Shown here piece after piece: positions 1 to 6,859 of a stretch of DNA of 64,000 nt. Position 1 is the first letter of the stretch, and every line of letters starts with the position of its first letter. Source of the DNA: Lachnospiraceae bacterium (lineage in GTDB: Bacteria > Bacillota_A > Clostridia > Lachnospirales > Lachnospiraceae); the NCBI GenBank assembly GCA_009911175.1, contig QXWX01000009.1, forward strand, positions 54,507 through 118,506, read 5' to 3'. The notes under the pieces are model-generated. The model did no database searches. It was not told where the DNA came from and worked only from the letters and a program-made list of their open reading frames with translations. The translations under genes and the position numbers were made by a program.

Positions 1-606
1 GGCAGCATTGGTGAATCCGGGCTTTCCCAAAAGGCACAGGCCCTTCTGGAAAAACTCAGGAAAACTTACGGGGATATGGATTTCATGGTGGCGGACTTCG
101 ATAAGGGGGACAATGCAAAAGAAATCCTGTCCCGCGGCACAAAGGATGTTTCCGTCATATTCTCCAGTTCGGAGCTTGAAAAGATGGCTTCGGACGGGAA
201 ATACGAGCAGGAGTACATGAGCCAGGTGCAGGGCGCACTTCGGATGTCGGAGCGGATCAACCGGGAGTTCGGCTTCACATCGGTATCGGGACAGAAGAAT
301 GGTGGTGCTGGAATAAACAGGATAGGAATCTCCTTTAACTCGGACGGCACGACATCGCTCTTTGCGGAACTGGAAAAGTCCAGCGCAAGGCAGAGAGAGC
401 GGATCGAGAAGGCAAGGGAGGAAAAGCGGGCTGAGAGAAAGGAAAAGCAGGACAGTTACCAGCGGGGGAATGCAGGAGTGAAACGGACAACAGTCCGAGC
501 AGACAGCATGGAGGAACTTCTGGAGAAGATCAGGGGAGTCGATTGGGATTCCGTAAAGGAAGAATATAAGCCGCAGAGCGGCGGGCGTTTTGATTTTACC
601 ATATAG
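1..606 (+). CDS. DUF6033-like protein, 5' end outside window
   Basis: The frame is open from base 1, so the true start is upstream; 201 residues are visible. The stretch KAQALLEKLRKTYGDMDF followed by LSRGTKDVSVIFSS is the pattern I remember from DUF6033 proteins of gut clostridia, recognised from memory and not searched. A charged Arg/Lys/Glu segment (about residues 125-160) looks like a helix or coiled coil, and no membrane segment is visible. The next gene begins 15 bp after the stop with AGAAGGAGG in the gap, so the two are very probably cotranscribed. The function of the family is unknown. Confidence 0.7.
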   Translation, partial: GSIGESGLSQKAQALLEKLRKTYGDMDFMVADFDKGDNAKEILSRGTKDVSVIFSSSELEKMASDGKYEQEYMSQVQGALRMSERINREFGFTSVSGQKNGGAGINRIGISFNSDGTTSLFAELEKSSARQRERIEKAREEKRAERKEKQDSYQRGNAGVKRTTVRADSMEELLEKIRGVDWDSVKEEYKPQSGGRFDFTI

Positions 607-621
607 AAGGAGGATAAGAAA

Positions 622-1692
622 ATGTCAATGAATGTTAATCAGGATTACAGCCAGTTTTACAGAGGTACAACGAATATCCCTGCATACGGGAGTGGCGCAA
701 ATAAAAAGGATACCCTTGTAAAGTATGGGTTCAACACCACAGACGAGCATGGCAACAAGGTCATGGATAAGATGTCAAGGGAAGAAACGCTGCAGGCGAT
801 GAAGGATATCCGCTCACAGTATGGGGATGCGGTCATTGTGGAGTTTTCCGGTGACGGCATGGCGGCCCTTGTAGACGGCAGGAAAGGGGCGGTGGATGCC
901 AGCATGACGCAGGAACAGCGGGATGCGTTGGAAGCGAGGGATGCTGCGTTCCAGAAAGAGATCACGCAGGTGGATAAATCCCTGAATGACCTTCCGGCAT
1001 ATTCCGGGATGTATGGCGCAGACAAGGCGGTTGCGTCTGCGGTGGAGAACTGCAGCAAAGAGGAGCAGGGTTTTGTATATGACATCATCCGGCAGAACTT
1101 CCTTATCGGGAACAGCGGTTCCATGACGGAGGAAGAACGGCAGGCAAACATCTCCCTTGGCATGAAGAAAGCGGAATATGCGGTGGAGAATTTTATCCCC
1201 GAAGGCAGCAGGGAATCATTCATGGAAGCAATGGAATCCATCGCCAGACTTGCCAGCGCGGGAAAGGCCGACAGCAGCGGGAACATGGACTATGGGGTTG
1301 CAAAAGGCAGGTACCTTGGGCATGGCAGCGGGCTTGTTAAGACCACGAGCGCGGTTGACATGATGCGGACAATGGATAAGGACGCATACGCCGAGTACCA
1401 GAAAGCGAGCAGAAAGGATGACGGCGGCCTCAGCTCATTGAAATACCTTACAAACTGGTATGCGGGCGCAGTGAAGAAAAATCCTTCGATGGTGGATGAA
1501 TACGAAAAGCAGTCGGAGGAATATGTGGAGAAAAATGTGAAAGACCGGAAGCTGGATACAACCTTTGCGGGGATAAAGACAGGGAATAGGGCGGTTTTCC
1601 TTGAAAGCCTGAAAGCGTTCCAGAGCAGCAATCCGGATTTCCTTGCATCCATTATAAACCGTGAGCTGGCTTCAAAGTTTTGGATGGTTTAA
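622..1692 (+). CDS. uncharacterised 356-residue protein
   Basis: The ATG at 622 follows GAAGGAGGATAAGAAA, an excellent ribosome-binding site. The protein is soluble-looking, with no signal peptide or membrane segment. It starts MSMNVNQDYSQFY and has a Gly/Tyr-rich N-terminus (NIPAYGSGANKKDTLVKYGF) and a helical charged middle with MTQEQRDALEARDAAFQKE near residues 94-112. I do not recognise the domain. Its position directly after the DUF6033-like gene and before two proteins with an NGIGA start suggests all belong to one functional cluster. A GC-rich perfect hairpin follows the stop and probably marks an end or processing point of the transcript. Confidence 0.75.
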   Translation: MSMNVNQDYSQFYRGTTNIPAYGSGANKKDTLVKYGFNTTDEHGNKVMDKMSREETLQAMKDIRSQYGDAVIVEFSGDGMAALVDGRKGAVDASMTQEQRDALEARDAAFQKEITQVDKSLNDLPAYSGMYGADKAVASAVENCSKEEQGFVYDIIRQNFLIGNSGSMTEEERQANISLGMKKAEYAVENFIPEGSRESFMEAMESIARLASAGKADSSGNMDYGVAKGRYLGHGSGLVKTTSAVDMMRTMDKDAYAEYQKASRKDDGGLSSLKYLTNWYAGAVKKNPSMVDEYEKQSEEYVEKNVKDRKLDTTFAGIKTGNRAVFLESLKAFQSSNPDFLASIINRELASKFWMV

Positions 1693-1712
1693 ACTATATG
1701 GGTTTATACATG

Positions 1713-1750
1713 ATTCCGCAGGGGCGCATAAAACTCTGCCCCTGCGGAAT
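1713..1750 (+). other. perfect 13-bp stem hairpin
   Basis: ATTCCGCAGGGGC at 1713 pairs exactly with GCCCCTGCGGAAT ending at 1750 around a 12-base loop. No T tract follows, so it is not a canonical intrinsic terminator. It may stabilise the 3' end of the upstream message or act as a protein-binding site. Confidence 0.6.
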
Positions 1751-1753
1751 GCC

Positions 1754-1802
1754 CGGACTTATTGCGAGGGGGCATAGATGGCTCTGACTGACAGATGGGC
1801 CG
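1754..1802 (+). repeat. 49-bp leader element, copy A
   Basis: This segment starts CGGACTT and contains GGCTCTGA-n2-GACAGA. It recurs at 4032-4080 with about 36 of 49 identical bases and no gap. Each copy lies about 30 bp before a gene encoding a protein that begins M-x-x-NGIGA, so it is probably a shared promoter or leader of this gene pair. Confidence 0.55.
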
Positions 1803-1834
1803 TGGGATTAAGAATAGTTGGAGGACATTGAAAA

Positions 1835-2332
1835 ATGGGCATTAACGGAATTGGAGCGGCAGGCTATCCGATGGCTGGATATATGGCAAAGAAAGCAGAA
1901 AGGAATGACGAATCCACAGAGAAAGGTTTTATGGAAATTGTTGCAGAGAAAGCGGAGCAAGAGAAAAAAGCAGATTATGACGAGAAAGCCTTTGAATCCG
2001 TAGGGGCGAATGCGCCGGAAGAAGTGAAGCAGGCATGGATGGAAGCGGCGAAAGAAGTAAGTGCAAATGGTCTGGGGATGAAGAAGGATGGGATACTGAG
2101 CCATATATCGCAGATGATGGTGCAGAGATGTAATAAAATGCTGAGAGGGGAGGCGGACAGTCAGGATATTCTGGGAAACACAGTGGAATCCGCAATCCAG
2201 GCAACGAAGCAGGCATTATATGATCTGGAACATCCGAGGGCGTATGTGCCAAAGAGCATAGAGGTTCAGCAGGCACAGATCAAGGAACAGGAGTTCTATA
2301 CAGCGTTTTTGGAGAAGCTGGAAAACATATGA
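1835..2332 (+). CDS. NGIGA-start family protein (165 aa)
   Basis: The ATG at 1835 is preceded by TTGGAGGACATTGAAAA. The N-terminus MGINGIGAAGYPMAGYMAKK resembles that of the 4108 gene (MNVNGIGAGYPAAGKAK), so the two are related at their starts, but the rest differs. The body is helical, charged and low in Cys, with no membrane segment. The family is not known to me. A conserved N-terminal tag on otherwise different small proteins could be a sorting or assembly signal; that is inference. A 49-bp leader is shared with the 4108 gene. Confidence 0.75.
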   Translation: MGINGIGAAGYPMAGYMAKKAERNDESTEKGFMEIVAEKAEQEKKADYDEKAFESVGANAPEEVKQAWMEAAKEVSANGLGMKKDGILSHISQMMVQRCNKMLRGEADSQDILGNTVESAIQATKQALYDLEHPRAYVPKSIEVQQAQIKEQEFYTAFLEKLENI

Positions 2333-2481
2333 TACATAGATGAAAATTTCCATTGAGGATATCATAAAAATCGAAGATGTTTCTAAAGGGGAATAATTCT
2401 TGGTAAAAGTGTAAAGTAGAATTAAGCTCTGCATCACCTATACAGTTGGGTGAATAAATACATTGAAAGAAAGGGAAATAA

Positions 2482-2655
2482 ATGACGAAAAAGATATTAT
2501 TTGCTCTAACTATTCTCTTTATTATATTGACCTTTATAGGGGCTGGATATGTAATTGTATCCAAAGGAACCGTAAATGCTGGATATGCTGTTATACCTGC
2601 AGTGTGGACAGTAATATGTATGAGTGGTTATAGATGGTACAAAAAGAAGAAGTAA
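2482..2655 (+). CDS. small two-helix membrane protein (57 aa)
   Basis: The frame ATG 2482 to TAA 2655 encodes MTKKILFALTILFIILTFIG and onward. There are two hydrophobic segments (about residues 4-26 and 34-50) and a basic KKKK end. The upstream GAAAGGGAAATAA is a weak but acceptable ribosome-binding site. Base use here is more AT-rich than in the neighbours. I do not recognise a family. A positive-inside two-helix hairpin is the simplest topology. Confidence 0.5.
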   Translation: MTKKILFALTILFIILTFIGAGYVIVSKGTVNAGYAVIPAVWTVICMSGYRWYKKKK

Positions 2656-2740
2656 TATAGATGATTTGTTAGATAAAAAATTTCTGACGATATACAGCGG
2701 AGTTTATAACAGACCATCTGTTCCCAATGTCCCACAAAGC

Positions 2741-2795
2741 ATGGCAGGCGTCCCCGGTTTCCGGCGGATAGGCAAATCGGGGAGCAGGGGCGGCT
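2741..2795 (+). repeat. intergenic hairpin repeat, copy 1
   Basis: This ~55-bp unit begins ATGGCAGGCGTCCCCGG. CCCCGGTTT (2752-2760) pairs with AAATCGGGG (2774-2782), giving a 9-bp stem with one G-U pair around a 13-base loop. Near-identical units lie at 3298 and 3659, and a degraded one at 4459, each between small genes. Confidence 0.75.
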
Positions 2796-2835
2796 TAATT
2801 GTAAAAATAAGAGGTGGAGGTAGGGGATTAGTAAA

Positions 2836-3279
2836 TTGGAGATGAAGGATGTGCCACAAATAGAAGAATATATAAGAAACCGTGTACATGAACTGTACTG
2901 GAAAGATGATATAAATTGTGCAAGGACAGCGATCATTTGTTTGGGTGAATTATTTGAAATTACTGTTGAACAGCAGACGATCTGGTCAGCAGTCGGATTG
3001 CATGGTGCCGGAGGGTACAGAGCGCAGTGCGGCTTAGTTGAAGGCACGCTTATGTTTATAGGGATTTATCTTCATGAGTTGGGAAAAACGGAAGATGAAA
3101 TTGTATCTGCCTGTTACAATTTTGCGTCAGCCTTTGATAAAACATTCGGCTCATTAAGATGTTTTGAATTGCGTCCTGCGGGTTTTTCAGAAAGCAACCC
3201 ACCGCATATGTGTGAAAATCTGACTTGCAGTGGAATTGAATTTGCATATCAATATATTTTAGGGATTACAAAACAGTGA
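2836..3279 (+). CDS. C_GCAxxG_C_C family protein
   Basis: The 147-residue protein carries the spaced pattern of the C_GCAxxG_C_C family (a putative redox or metal-binding family): NCARTAIICLGELF near residues 30-43, HGAGGYRAQCGLVEG near 56-70, a Cys in SACYNF, then SLRCFELRP and HMCENLT. Cys residues sit at the expected conserved sites, although the usual CGA is CGL here. The TTG at 2836 has AGGGG nine bases upstream and is preferred; an ATG at 2842 is the alternative. The function of the family is not established. It lies between two copies of the hairpin repeat. Confidence 0.75.
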   Translation: MEMKDVPQIEEYIRNRVHELYWKDDINCARTAIICLGELFEITVEQQTIWSAVGLHGAGGYRAQCGLVEGTLMFIGIYLHELGKTEDEIVSACYNFASAFDKTFGSLRCFELRPAGFSESNPPHMCENLTCSGIEFAYQYILGITKQ

Positions 3280-3297
3280 CTTAATAAACCGCAGATC

Positions 3298-3353
3298 ATG
3301 GTAGGCACCCCCGGTTTCTGGCGGATAGGCAAATCGGGGAGCCGGGGGCAGCT
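3298..3353 (+). repeat. intergenic hairpin repeat, copy 2
   Basis: The unit ATGGTAGGCACCCCCGGTTT carries the same 9-bp CCCCGGTTT/AAATCGGGG stem and almost the same loop as copy 1. It lies directly between the C_GCAxxG_C_C gene and the 3397 gene. Confidence 0.75.
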
Positions 3354-3396
3354 TTGTTAGATGGTGGGGAGTAAACATTTATTGTGGAGAAGTGGC

Positions 3397-3642
3397 ATGA
3401 AAGTAACAGATGTATTTTCTTGGAAACCTGCAAAGGAAATATGTATTGAAGAACTGGAACAGGTATTTAGGGAATATTTCAACGGAACCTATGCGGGGAA
3501 ATATAAGGTATCAATGAAAACGCCTGATAATGCAGGAAAGAATGTTTTTGATGTCAGGGCAGAGCTGATTGAGGAAGGAAGAAAGGTAGCTTATATTTTG
3601 GAAGATAAAATAATTATAGCTGTTGTTGGTTATTCCTGCTGA
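3397..3642 (+). CDS. uncharacterised 81-residue protein
   Basis: The frame is open from an ATG at 3361, but the ATG at 3397 has GGAGAAG about eight bases upstream and is chosen. The product starts MKVTDVFSWKPAKEICIEEL. It is a small alpha/beta-looking acidic protein ending in AVVGYSC with a single terminal Cys. No family is recognised. The stop is followed at once by hairpin repeat copy 3, so the repeat spacing follows gene boundaries. Confidence 0.55.
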   Translation: MKVTDVFSWKPAKEICIEELEQVFREYFNGTYAGKYKVSMKTPDNAGKNVFDVRAELIEEGRKVAYILEDKIIIAVVGYSC

Positions 3643-3658
3643 TGGCAGCCTACAACGT

Positions 3659-3713
3659 ATGGCAGGCATCCCCGGTTTCTGGCAGATTAGCAAATTCGGG
3701 GAGCAGGGGCGGT
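3659..3713 (+). repeat. intergenic hairpin repeat, copy 3
   Basis: The unit begins ATGGCAGGCATCCCCGG and keeps the stem CCCCGGTTT/CGGGG with small changes (AAATTCGGGG on the 3' side). It lies 15 bases after the 3397 gene. Confidence 0.7.
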
Positions 3714-3737
3714 TTCCGCAGAAAGGACATTTTTGAT

Positions 3738-3986
3738 ATGGAGATAACGGGAATTAAGAATATACATCCGGCAGCATCAAAGGCATCATCCAGGAAAGGC
3801 TGGAAGCTGACGGACTCCCTCCGGGAGAAGATAACGGCGCTTGCGAGGGAGGATGCGGCGCAGGGTGTCTATATGGGGAATAAGTTCCTCGCCCTGCGGA
3901 AAAGCGAGGTCGCCAAAGTCGCGCCGGACAGGGCAGGAGTCACAGGCAGATCAGTGAGAGGAGGTGAAGGCCGCTATGGAATTTGA
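3738..3986 (+). CDS. small cluster protein, possibly shortened (82 aa)
   Basis: The ATG at 3738 has AAAGGA about ten bases upstream; the frame is also open further upstream through the repeat. The protein starts MEITGIKNIHPAASKASSRK and contains LREKITALAREDAAQGVYMG, a helical motif I associate with proteins next to DUF6033 genes. It ends in GGEGRYGI, which looks like unselected sequence, so the gene may be a truncated copy of a longer family member. No catalytic motif is visible. Confidence 0.5.
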   Translation: MEITGIKNIHPAASKASSRKGWKLTDSLREKITALAREDAAQGVYMGNKFLALRKSEVAKVAPDRAGVTGRSVRGGEGRYGI

Positions 3987-4031
3987 CCGGGGAGGTTAAC
4001 AGGTATATTTGCATGGAGACAATGAACTGCT

Positions 4032-4080
4032 CGGACTTTTTACAAGGGAGCAGGAGCGGCTCTGAACGACAGAGGGGCTG
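4032..4080 (+). repeat. 49-bp leader element, copy B
   Basis: This is the second copy of the element at 1754-1802 (CGGACTT, then GGCTCTGA-n2-GACAGA and GGGC). It ends 28 bases before the ATG of the second NGIGA-start gene, matching the placement of copy A. Confidence 0.55.
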
Positions 4081-4107
4081 ACAAAAATAATGGAGGAGAT
4101 TAAGAAA

Positions 4108-4449
4108 ATGAATGTAAATGGAATAGGGGCAGGATACCCGGCAGCAGGAAAAGCAAAGGTGCGTCAGGCACAGGACGGGACACAGAGTTTTGACCGGGAA
4201 TTTATGGGGATGGCATCTCAGACGCCGCCTTCCTTTGTCGGAAAGGTCTGGACGAAAGAGGAACTTATGCAGTCGGTTGATAAGCAGGTGCAGAGCAACC
4301 AGAGCAAGAAAATGTCCGTTTCTGATATGATAAAGGCGACCTGCATAGAAGGGACGAGGGCAAGATTCCGCTTTGCGGGGGAGGATAAGATATACACGTT
4401 TGATGAATACATAAAGGAGCTTGACAAGCGTTCAAAGAATAATGTGTAG
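4108..4449 (+). CDS. NGIGA-start family protein (113 aa)
   Basis: The ATG at 4108 is chosen over 4090 because ATGGAGGAGATTAAGAAA gives it a strong site, and it yields MNVNGIGAGYPAAGKAK, parallel to the 1835 protein. The middle contains FVGKVWTKEELMQSVDKQVQ and the end contains a short beta-like part (ARFRFAGEDKIYTFDEYI). No membrane segments or Cys clusters are seen beyond one Cys. The function is unknown. Together with the 1835 gene it shares the 49-bp leader and the N-terminal tag. Confidence 0.7.
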   Translation: MNVNGIGAGYPAAGKAKVRQAQDGTQSFDREFMGMASQTPPSFVGKVWTKEELMQSVDKQVQSNQSKKMSVSDMIKATCIEGTRARFRFAGEDKIYTFDEYIKELDKRSKNNV

Positions 4450-4458
4450 GTAAAATGC

Positions 4459-4506
4459 CATAGGGCGGACAGGGCAGGCTTTCCGGCAAATTGGGGAACC
4501 GGGAGA
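4459..4506 (+). repeat. degenerate hairpin repeat, copy 4
   Basis: GGGCAGGCTTTCCGGC followed by AAATTGGGGAACCGGGAG matches parts of copies 1-3, with internal deletions that remove most of the stem. It directly follows the 4108 gene, again at a gene boundary. Confidence 0.45.
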
Positions 4507-4609
4507 AAACTTATAATACACAAAAGGTAAATGATGGCAATGCGGTTTGAAGGGGGAGGCGTTTATTGGGAGATACCAATAGGCGCCTCTGTGCTTTCGG
4601 AGGAAGGAG

Positions 4610-4774
4610 GTGGTCATTATCCAGAAAATTAAATGCCCGAACCATAAGTGTGAGAGACGGATTTTTGATATCGGCATAACACGGTTCAGGATCATAGTAG
4701 AACTGAAATGCCCGCACTGCGGCGAAGTGGTACGGGTGTACTGGAAACCAAAGGAGAAGAAAAAATATACATAG
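4610..4774 (+). CDS. Com-like zinc-ribbon protein (54 aa)
   Basis: The protein MVIIQKIKCPNHKCERRIFD and onward has two Cys pairs (CPNHKC and, later, CPHCGEVV) that would bind one zinc ion, as in Com-type and other small zinc ribbons of mobile elements. It ends in a Lys-rich tail. The GTG at 4610 overlaps the GGAGG site, which is unusually close; the only in-frame alternatives nearby are ATT and ATC codons. A terminator follows at 4787, so it is the last gene of the left cluster. Confidence 0.65.
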   Translation: MVIIQKIKCPNHKCERRIFDIGITRFRIIVELKCPHCGEVVRVYWKPKEKKKYT

Positions 4775-4786
4775 ATAAAAAGAACG

Positions 4787-4810
4787 GCGGGAGGATTCCT
4801 GCTGTTTTTG
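4787..4810 (+). terminator. intrinsic terminator after zinc-ribbon gene
   Basis: GCGGGA (4787) pairs with TCCTGC around a GGAT loop (one G-U pair) and is followed by TGTTTTTG. It closes the left gene cluster. Confidence 0.6.
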
Positions 4811-4855
4811 CTTTTACGGATTAAAGCGTTCCTTTTATGGGCATACTTATGCTAT

Positions 4856-4883
4856 CAATGGAAAAATATGGAAATTTCCATTG
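4856..4883 (+). other. 9-bp inverted repeat
   Basis: CAATGGAAA (4856-4864) and TTTCCATTG (4875-4883) form a perfect stem around a 10-base loop in the 315-bp gap between the zinc-ribbon gene and the sigma-like gene. It may be an operator or part of the larger structured region that follows. Confidence 0.4.
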
Positions 4884-4911
4884 TGCGCAAAACTGAATAA
4901 GTACCGAGCGA

Positions 4912-5034
4912 GTGGGACCGCATTGCGTCGAGTCACGAATGGCCGGAGTAAAGCTAGTGAGTTGTTTTAAGAGTGTATGTATAGTGATAGCTTTCCCTGG
5001 CCATTCTCTGCCTTTTTTTTAAAGCCAGTCCCAC
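4912..5034 (+). ncRNA. candidate structured RNA with three nested stems
   Basis: Three inverted repeats are nested in order: GTGGGAC (4912) with GTCCCAC (5028), GAATGGCC (4937) with GGCCATTC (4999), and AAAGCTA (4950) with TAGCTTT (4988). A run of eight T follows the middle stem (5013-5020), so transcription may end there, leaving the outer stem unformed. No convincing coding frame with a ribosome-binding site covers it. It could be a leader of the sigma-like gene, an independent small RNA, or a decayed palindromic element. Confidence 0.45.
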
Positions 5035-5044
5035 GTCTATATGT

Positions 5045-5092
5045 TAAAGCGTTCCTAACTTTACGAAGCCGTAAAGGAAGGAACGCTTTATG
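5045..5092 (+). promoter_or_regulatory. hairpin hiding RBS and start of sigma-like gene
   Basis: TAAAGCGTTCC (5045-5055) pairs with GGAACGCTTTA (5080-5090), and inside it CTTTACG (5059-5065) pairs with CGTAAAG (5070-5076). The AAGGAAGG ribosome-binding site (5074-5081) and the first base of the ATG (5090) are within the 3' arms. A copy of the 5' arm (TTAAAGCGTTCCTT) also occurs at 4821. The arrangement predicts that translation is blocked unless the structure is opened. Confidence 0.6.
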
Positions 5093-5551
5093 TCTTTTAG
5101 GAAGATCACAGTCAAGTCAGGAAACGAAGAATCCACACTGGAAGTTACGGAAGAGAAATATCAGAAATATTACCGCCCGTGGTGGCAGCAGAAAAAGCAT
5201 GAGCAGAGGAACCGGGAGGCGATGGAGCAGAACGGCTATACGGAAGAATCCTATGAGGCATGGCAGGATAATGCCTCGGAGGAGGTGGGAATCCCAGACA
5301 TGGAACTGCCGGGGGTGGACGAGCTGGTGGAGAAAAAGCTGCTGCTCGGTGTGCTCGCGGACGCGATGGATTCCCTCCTGCCGGAAGAGAGGGAGCTTGC
5401 CATGAAGGTGTTCGGGGAAGAAATGTCCCTTGCTGATTATGCGGATATGAAGAAGCAGAATCCCCGGACGCTTTCCGACCATAAACGGAGAATATTATCC
5501 AAGCTGCGGAGGTTTTTCTCGGAGCGTGGTTTTGAGGTTGACAGCAGATGA
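5090..5551 (+). CDS. sigma-70 region 4-like regulator
   Basis: The 153-residue protein has an unusual charged N-terminus, then a C-terminal helix-turn-helix resembling sigma-70 region 4: DAMDSLLPEERELAMKVFGE followed by SLADYADMKKQNPRTLSDHK and KRRILSKLRRFF (about residues 85-145). No region 2 is present, so it is more likely a sigma-like or ECF-derived activator of the mobile element than a full sigma factor. The ATG at 5090 has AAGGAAGG upstream, hidden in a hairpin. It heads the gene set that ends in the recombinases and may control them; that is inference. Confidence 0.7.
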   Translation: MSFRKITVKSGNEESTLEVTEEKYQKYYRPWWQQKKHEQRNREAMEQNGYTEESYEAWQDNASEEVGIPDMELPGVDELVEKKLLLGVLADAMDSLLPEERELAMKVFGEEMSLADYADMKKQNPRTLSDHKRRILSKLRRFFSERGFEVDSR

Positions 5552-5721
5552 CCATATCTGCCAGCAAGAGTATTTCAGCGACAAATTTTACGGGAAATGT
5601 CGAACGGTTTTCAAGAAAATTTCATTTTAGCCCACCGAAAACAGAAAAAGTGTCATTACGAAAGGTAGGAGGGTATATTTCGGAGCCTTCCAAAACGGCA
5701 GGGAAGGAGGGAACGGAGCCT

Positions 5722-5880
5722 ATGGAAAAATCACAGGAGCTTATCGGCATCTTGCAGGCAATCAGCATCGTGGCGAAAAGCCTCGCCGCCAAGCTGATGC
5801 AGATCGAGAAGGAAGTGGAAGCCTACGAAGCCGCGAAAGTGGCGCATGACAGGAAAATGAAGAAAGGATGGAGGCACTGA
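5722..5880 (+). CDS. small helical protein (52 aa)
   Basis: The frame is open from 5548, but the ATG at 5722 has GGAAGGAGGGAACGGAGCCT in front and gives MEKSQELIGILQAISIVAKS, a single amphipathic or coiled-coil helix rich in Ala, Lys and Glu. Its stop TGA overlaps the next ATG (TGATG), showing translational coupling. It has no recognised domain. Small helical proteins in this position often accompany recombinase modules, but no function can be assigned. Confidence 0.6.
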   Translation: MEKSQELIGILQAISIVAKSLAAKLMQIEKEVEAYEAAKVAHDRKMKKGWRH

Positions 5881-6326
5881 TGCGTAAGAAGGTTTTTATC
5901 TGCAGCCCCTTCCGTGGCGACATGGAAGGGAATTCAAGGAAAGCGGCGGCCTACTGCCGCATGGCGTGTGAGCAGGGTTTCCTGCCTGTTGCGCCGCACC
6001 TCTTATTCCCGCAGTTCTTAAATGAGGGGATAGAGGAAGAGAGGCAGCTCGGCATCGCTATGGGGATGGAGCTGCTCGCCCTGTGTGACGAGGTGTGGGT
6101 GTTCGGGGAAGCCACCGAAGGGATGGCGGCGGAGATCGCCTATGCCACAGAACAGGGAGGGAAATTGCAGAGGATGTCGGAAGTCCGTGCGGTGCTGGCA
6201 GAGAAGGCCAACGCCGGACATACGGCGGAAGTAAAAGCGCTCATCAAAGGGCGTGGGGCGGGGCGGCTGTCGGAGATTGATCCGGCAGAATATCCCGCGC
6301 TCCTTGCGGAGGCAGAGAGGCTGTGA
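5880..6326 (+). CDS. DUF4406/DUF7768-like, deoxyribosyltransferase fold
   Basis: The protein begins MRKKVFICSPFRGDMEGNSR and has FLPVAPHLLFPQFLNEGIEE and EVWVFGEATEGMAAEIAYA. That is the pattern of the DUF4406/DUF7768 group, related to nucleoside 2-deoxyribosyltransferases. SPFRGD and the Glu/Asp near ALCDEVWVFG would lie at the nucleotide pocket. Members are common in phages and mobile elements, with an unproved role in nucleotide metabolism. The ATG at 5880 has GGAGG five bases upstream and overlaps the previous stop, so it is preferred over the ATG at 5868. A terminator follows. Confidence 0.75.
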   Translation: MRKKVFICSPFRGDMEGNSRKAAAYCRMACEQGFLPVAPHLLFPQFLNEGIEEERQLGIAMGMELLALCDEVWVFGEATEGMAAEIAYATEQGGKLQRMSEVRAVLAEKANAGHTAEVKALIKGRGAGRLSEIDPAEYPALLAEAERL

Positions 6327-6356
6327 TGGGGAAGGAATGGAGCGGATGGAAGGGAA

Positions 6357-6388
6357 CCTGCGGGATACTGCCCGCAGGCTTTTTTTGT
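6357..6388 (+). terminator. strong intrinsic terminator
   Basis: CCTGCGGG (6357-6364) and CCCGCAGG (6371-6378) form a perfect 8-bp stem with a 6-base loop, followed by CTTTTTTTG. Confidence 0.85.
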
Positions 6389-6451
6389 TTTTCCATTCCA
6401 GGTTTTAAAACTGCTGTTTTTTGCGGACTGTGGCATAGGAGGTGGCGGCCA

Positions 6452-6691
6452 ATGACGCTTGAAGAAATGAGGTTAGTAGATGTGAGGACGGTTGACCGGG
6501 ATTCGCTGGTGGATGTGACGCGGGTCCATATTGATGAGGGCCTGCCGAAGGAGGAGCGGCTTAAGGAGTTTGTCTGGCAGGTGAAGAATCCATACTGCTT
6601 CCGTGTCGGGAATGTCGTGGTCAAGAATGTGTACAGCAATGACGGGGTATCGCTGAGGGAGCGGTTTGAGCAGTTCGCAAGAACCCTTTGA
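6452..6691 (+). CDS. DUF6870-like protein
   Basis: The ATG at 6452 follows TAGGAGGTGGCGGCCA; an upstream extension in the same frame runs through the terminator and is rejected. The 79-residue product (MTLEEMRLVDVRTVDRDSLV...) has the pattern I associate with DUF6870: a V-D-[VI]-R/T-x-V-D start, then VHIDEGLPKEERLKEFVWQV, NPYCFRVGNVVVKN and a Leu/Arg/Phe end. Such genes are frequent beside recombinases in Lachnospiraceae elements. The function is unknown. It lies directly before the recombinase operon but is separated from it by 168 bp. Confidence 0.7.
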   Translation: MTLEEMRLVDVRTVDRDSLVDVTRVHIDEGLPKEERLKEFVWQVKNPYCFRVGNVVVKNVYSNDGVSLRERFEQFARTL

Positions 6692-6808
6692 GTTCTCGGA
6701 CATTGTAAGAAGTCCTCAGGACATCGCGCCATGTCATGGAAAAATCCCGGGAACCGTGGTAAGGTGGAATCCTAAAGGACTATTGCCTGTGCGGCCTCTG
6801 GTTTCTGG

Positions 6809-6832
6809 ATTATCCGGATTGGGCACCGGATA
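6809..6832 (+). promoter_or_regulatory. 8-bp palindrome before recombinase operon
   Basis: TTATCCGG (6809-6816) and CCGGATAA (6825-6832) form a perfect inverted repeat with an 8-base spacer, 27 bases before the first recombinase start. It could be an operator or a hairpin in the leader. The rest of the 6692-6859 gap shows no gene. Confidence 0.45.
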
Positions 6833-6859
6833 AGGAAGAACAGGACAGGAGGATTGCAG

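Noticed and set aside
2624..2845. A 73-residue frame running through the first hairpin repeat.
   Set aside because: It starts inside the small membrane-protein gene in another frame and most of it is the repeat; no ribosome-binding site.
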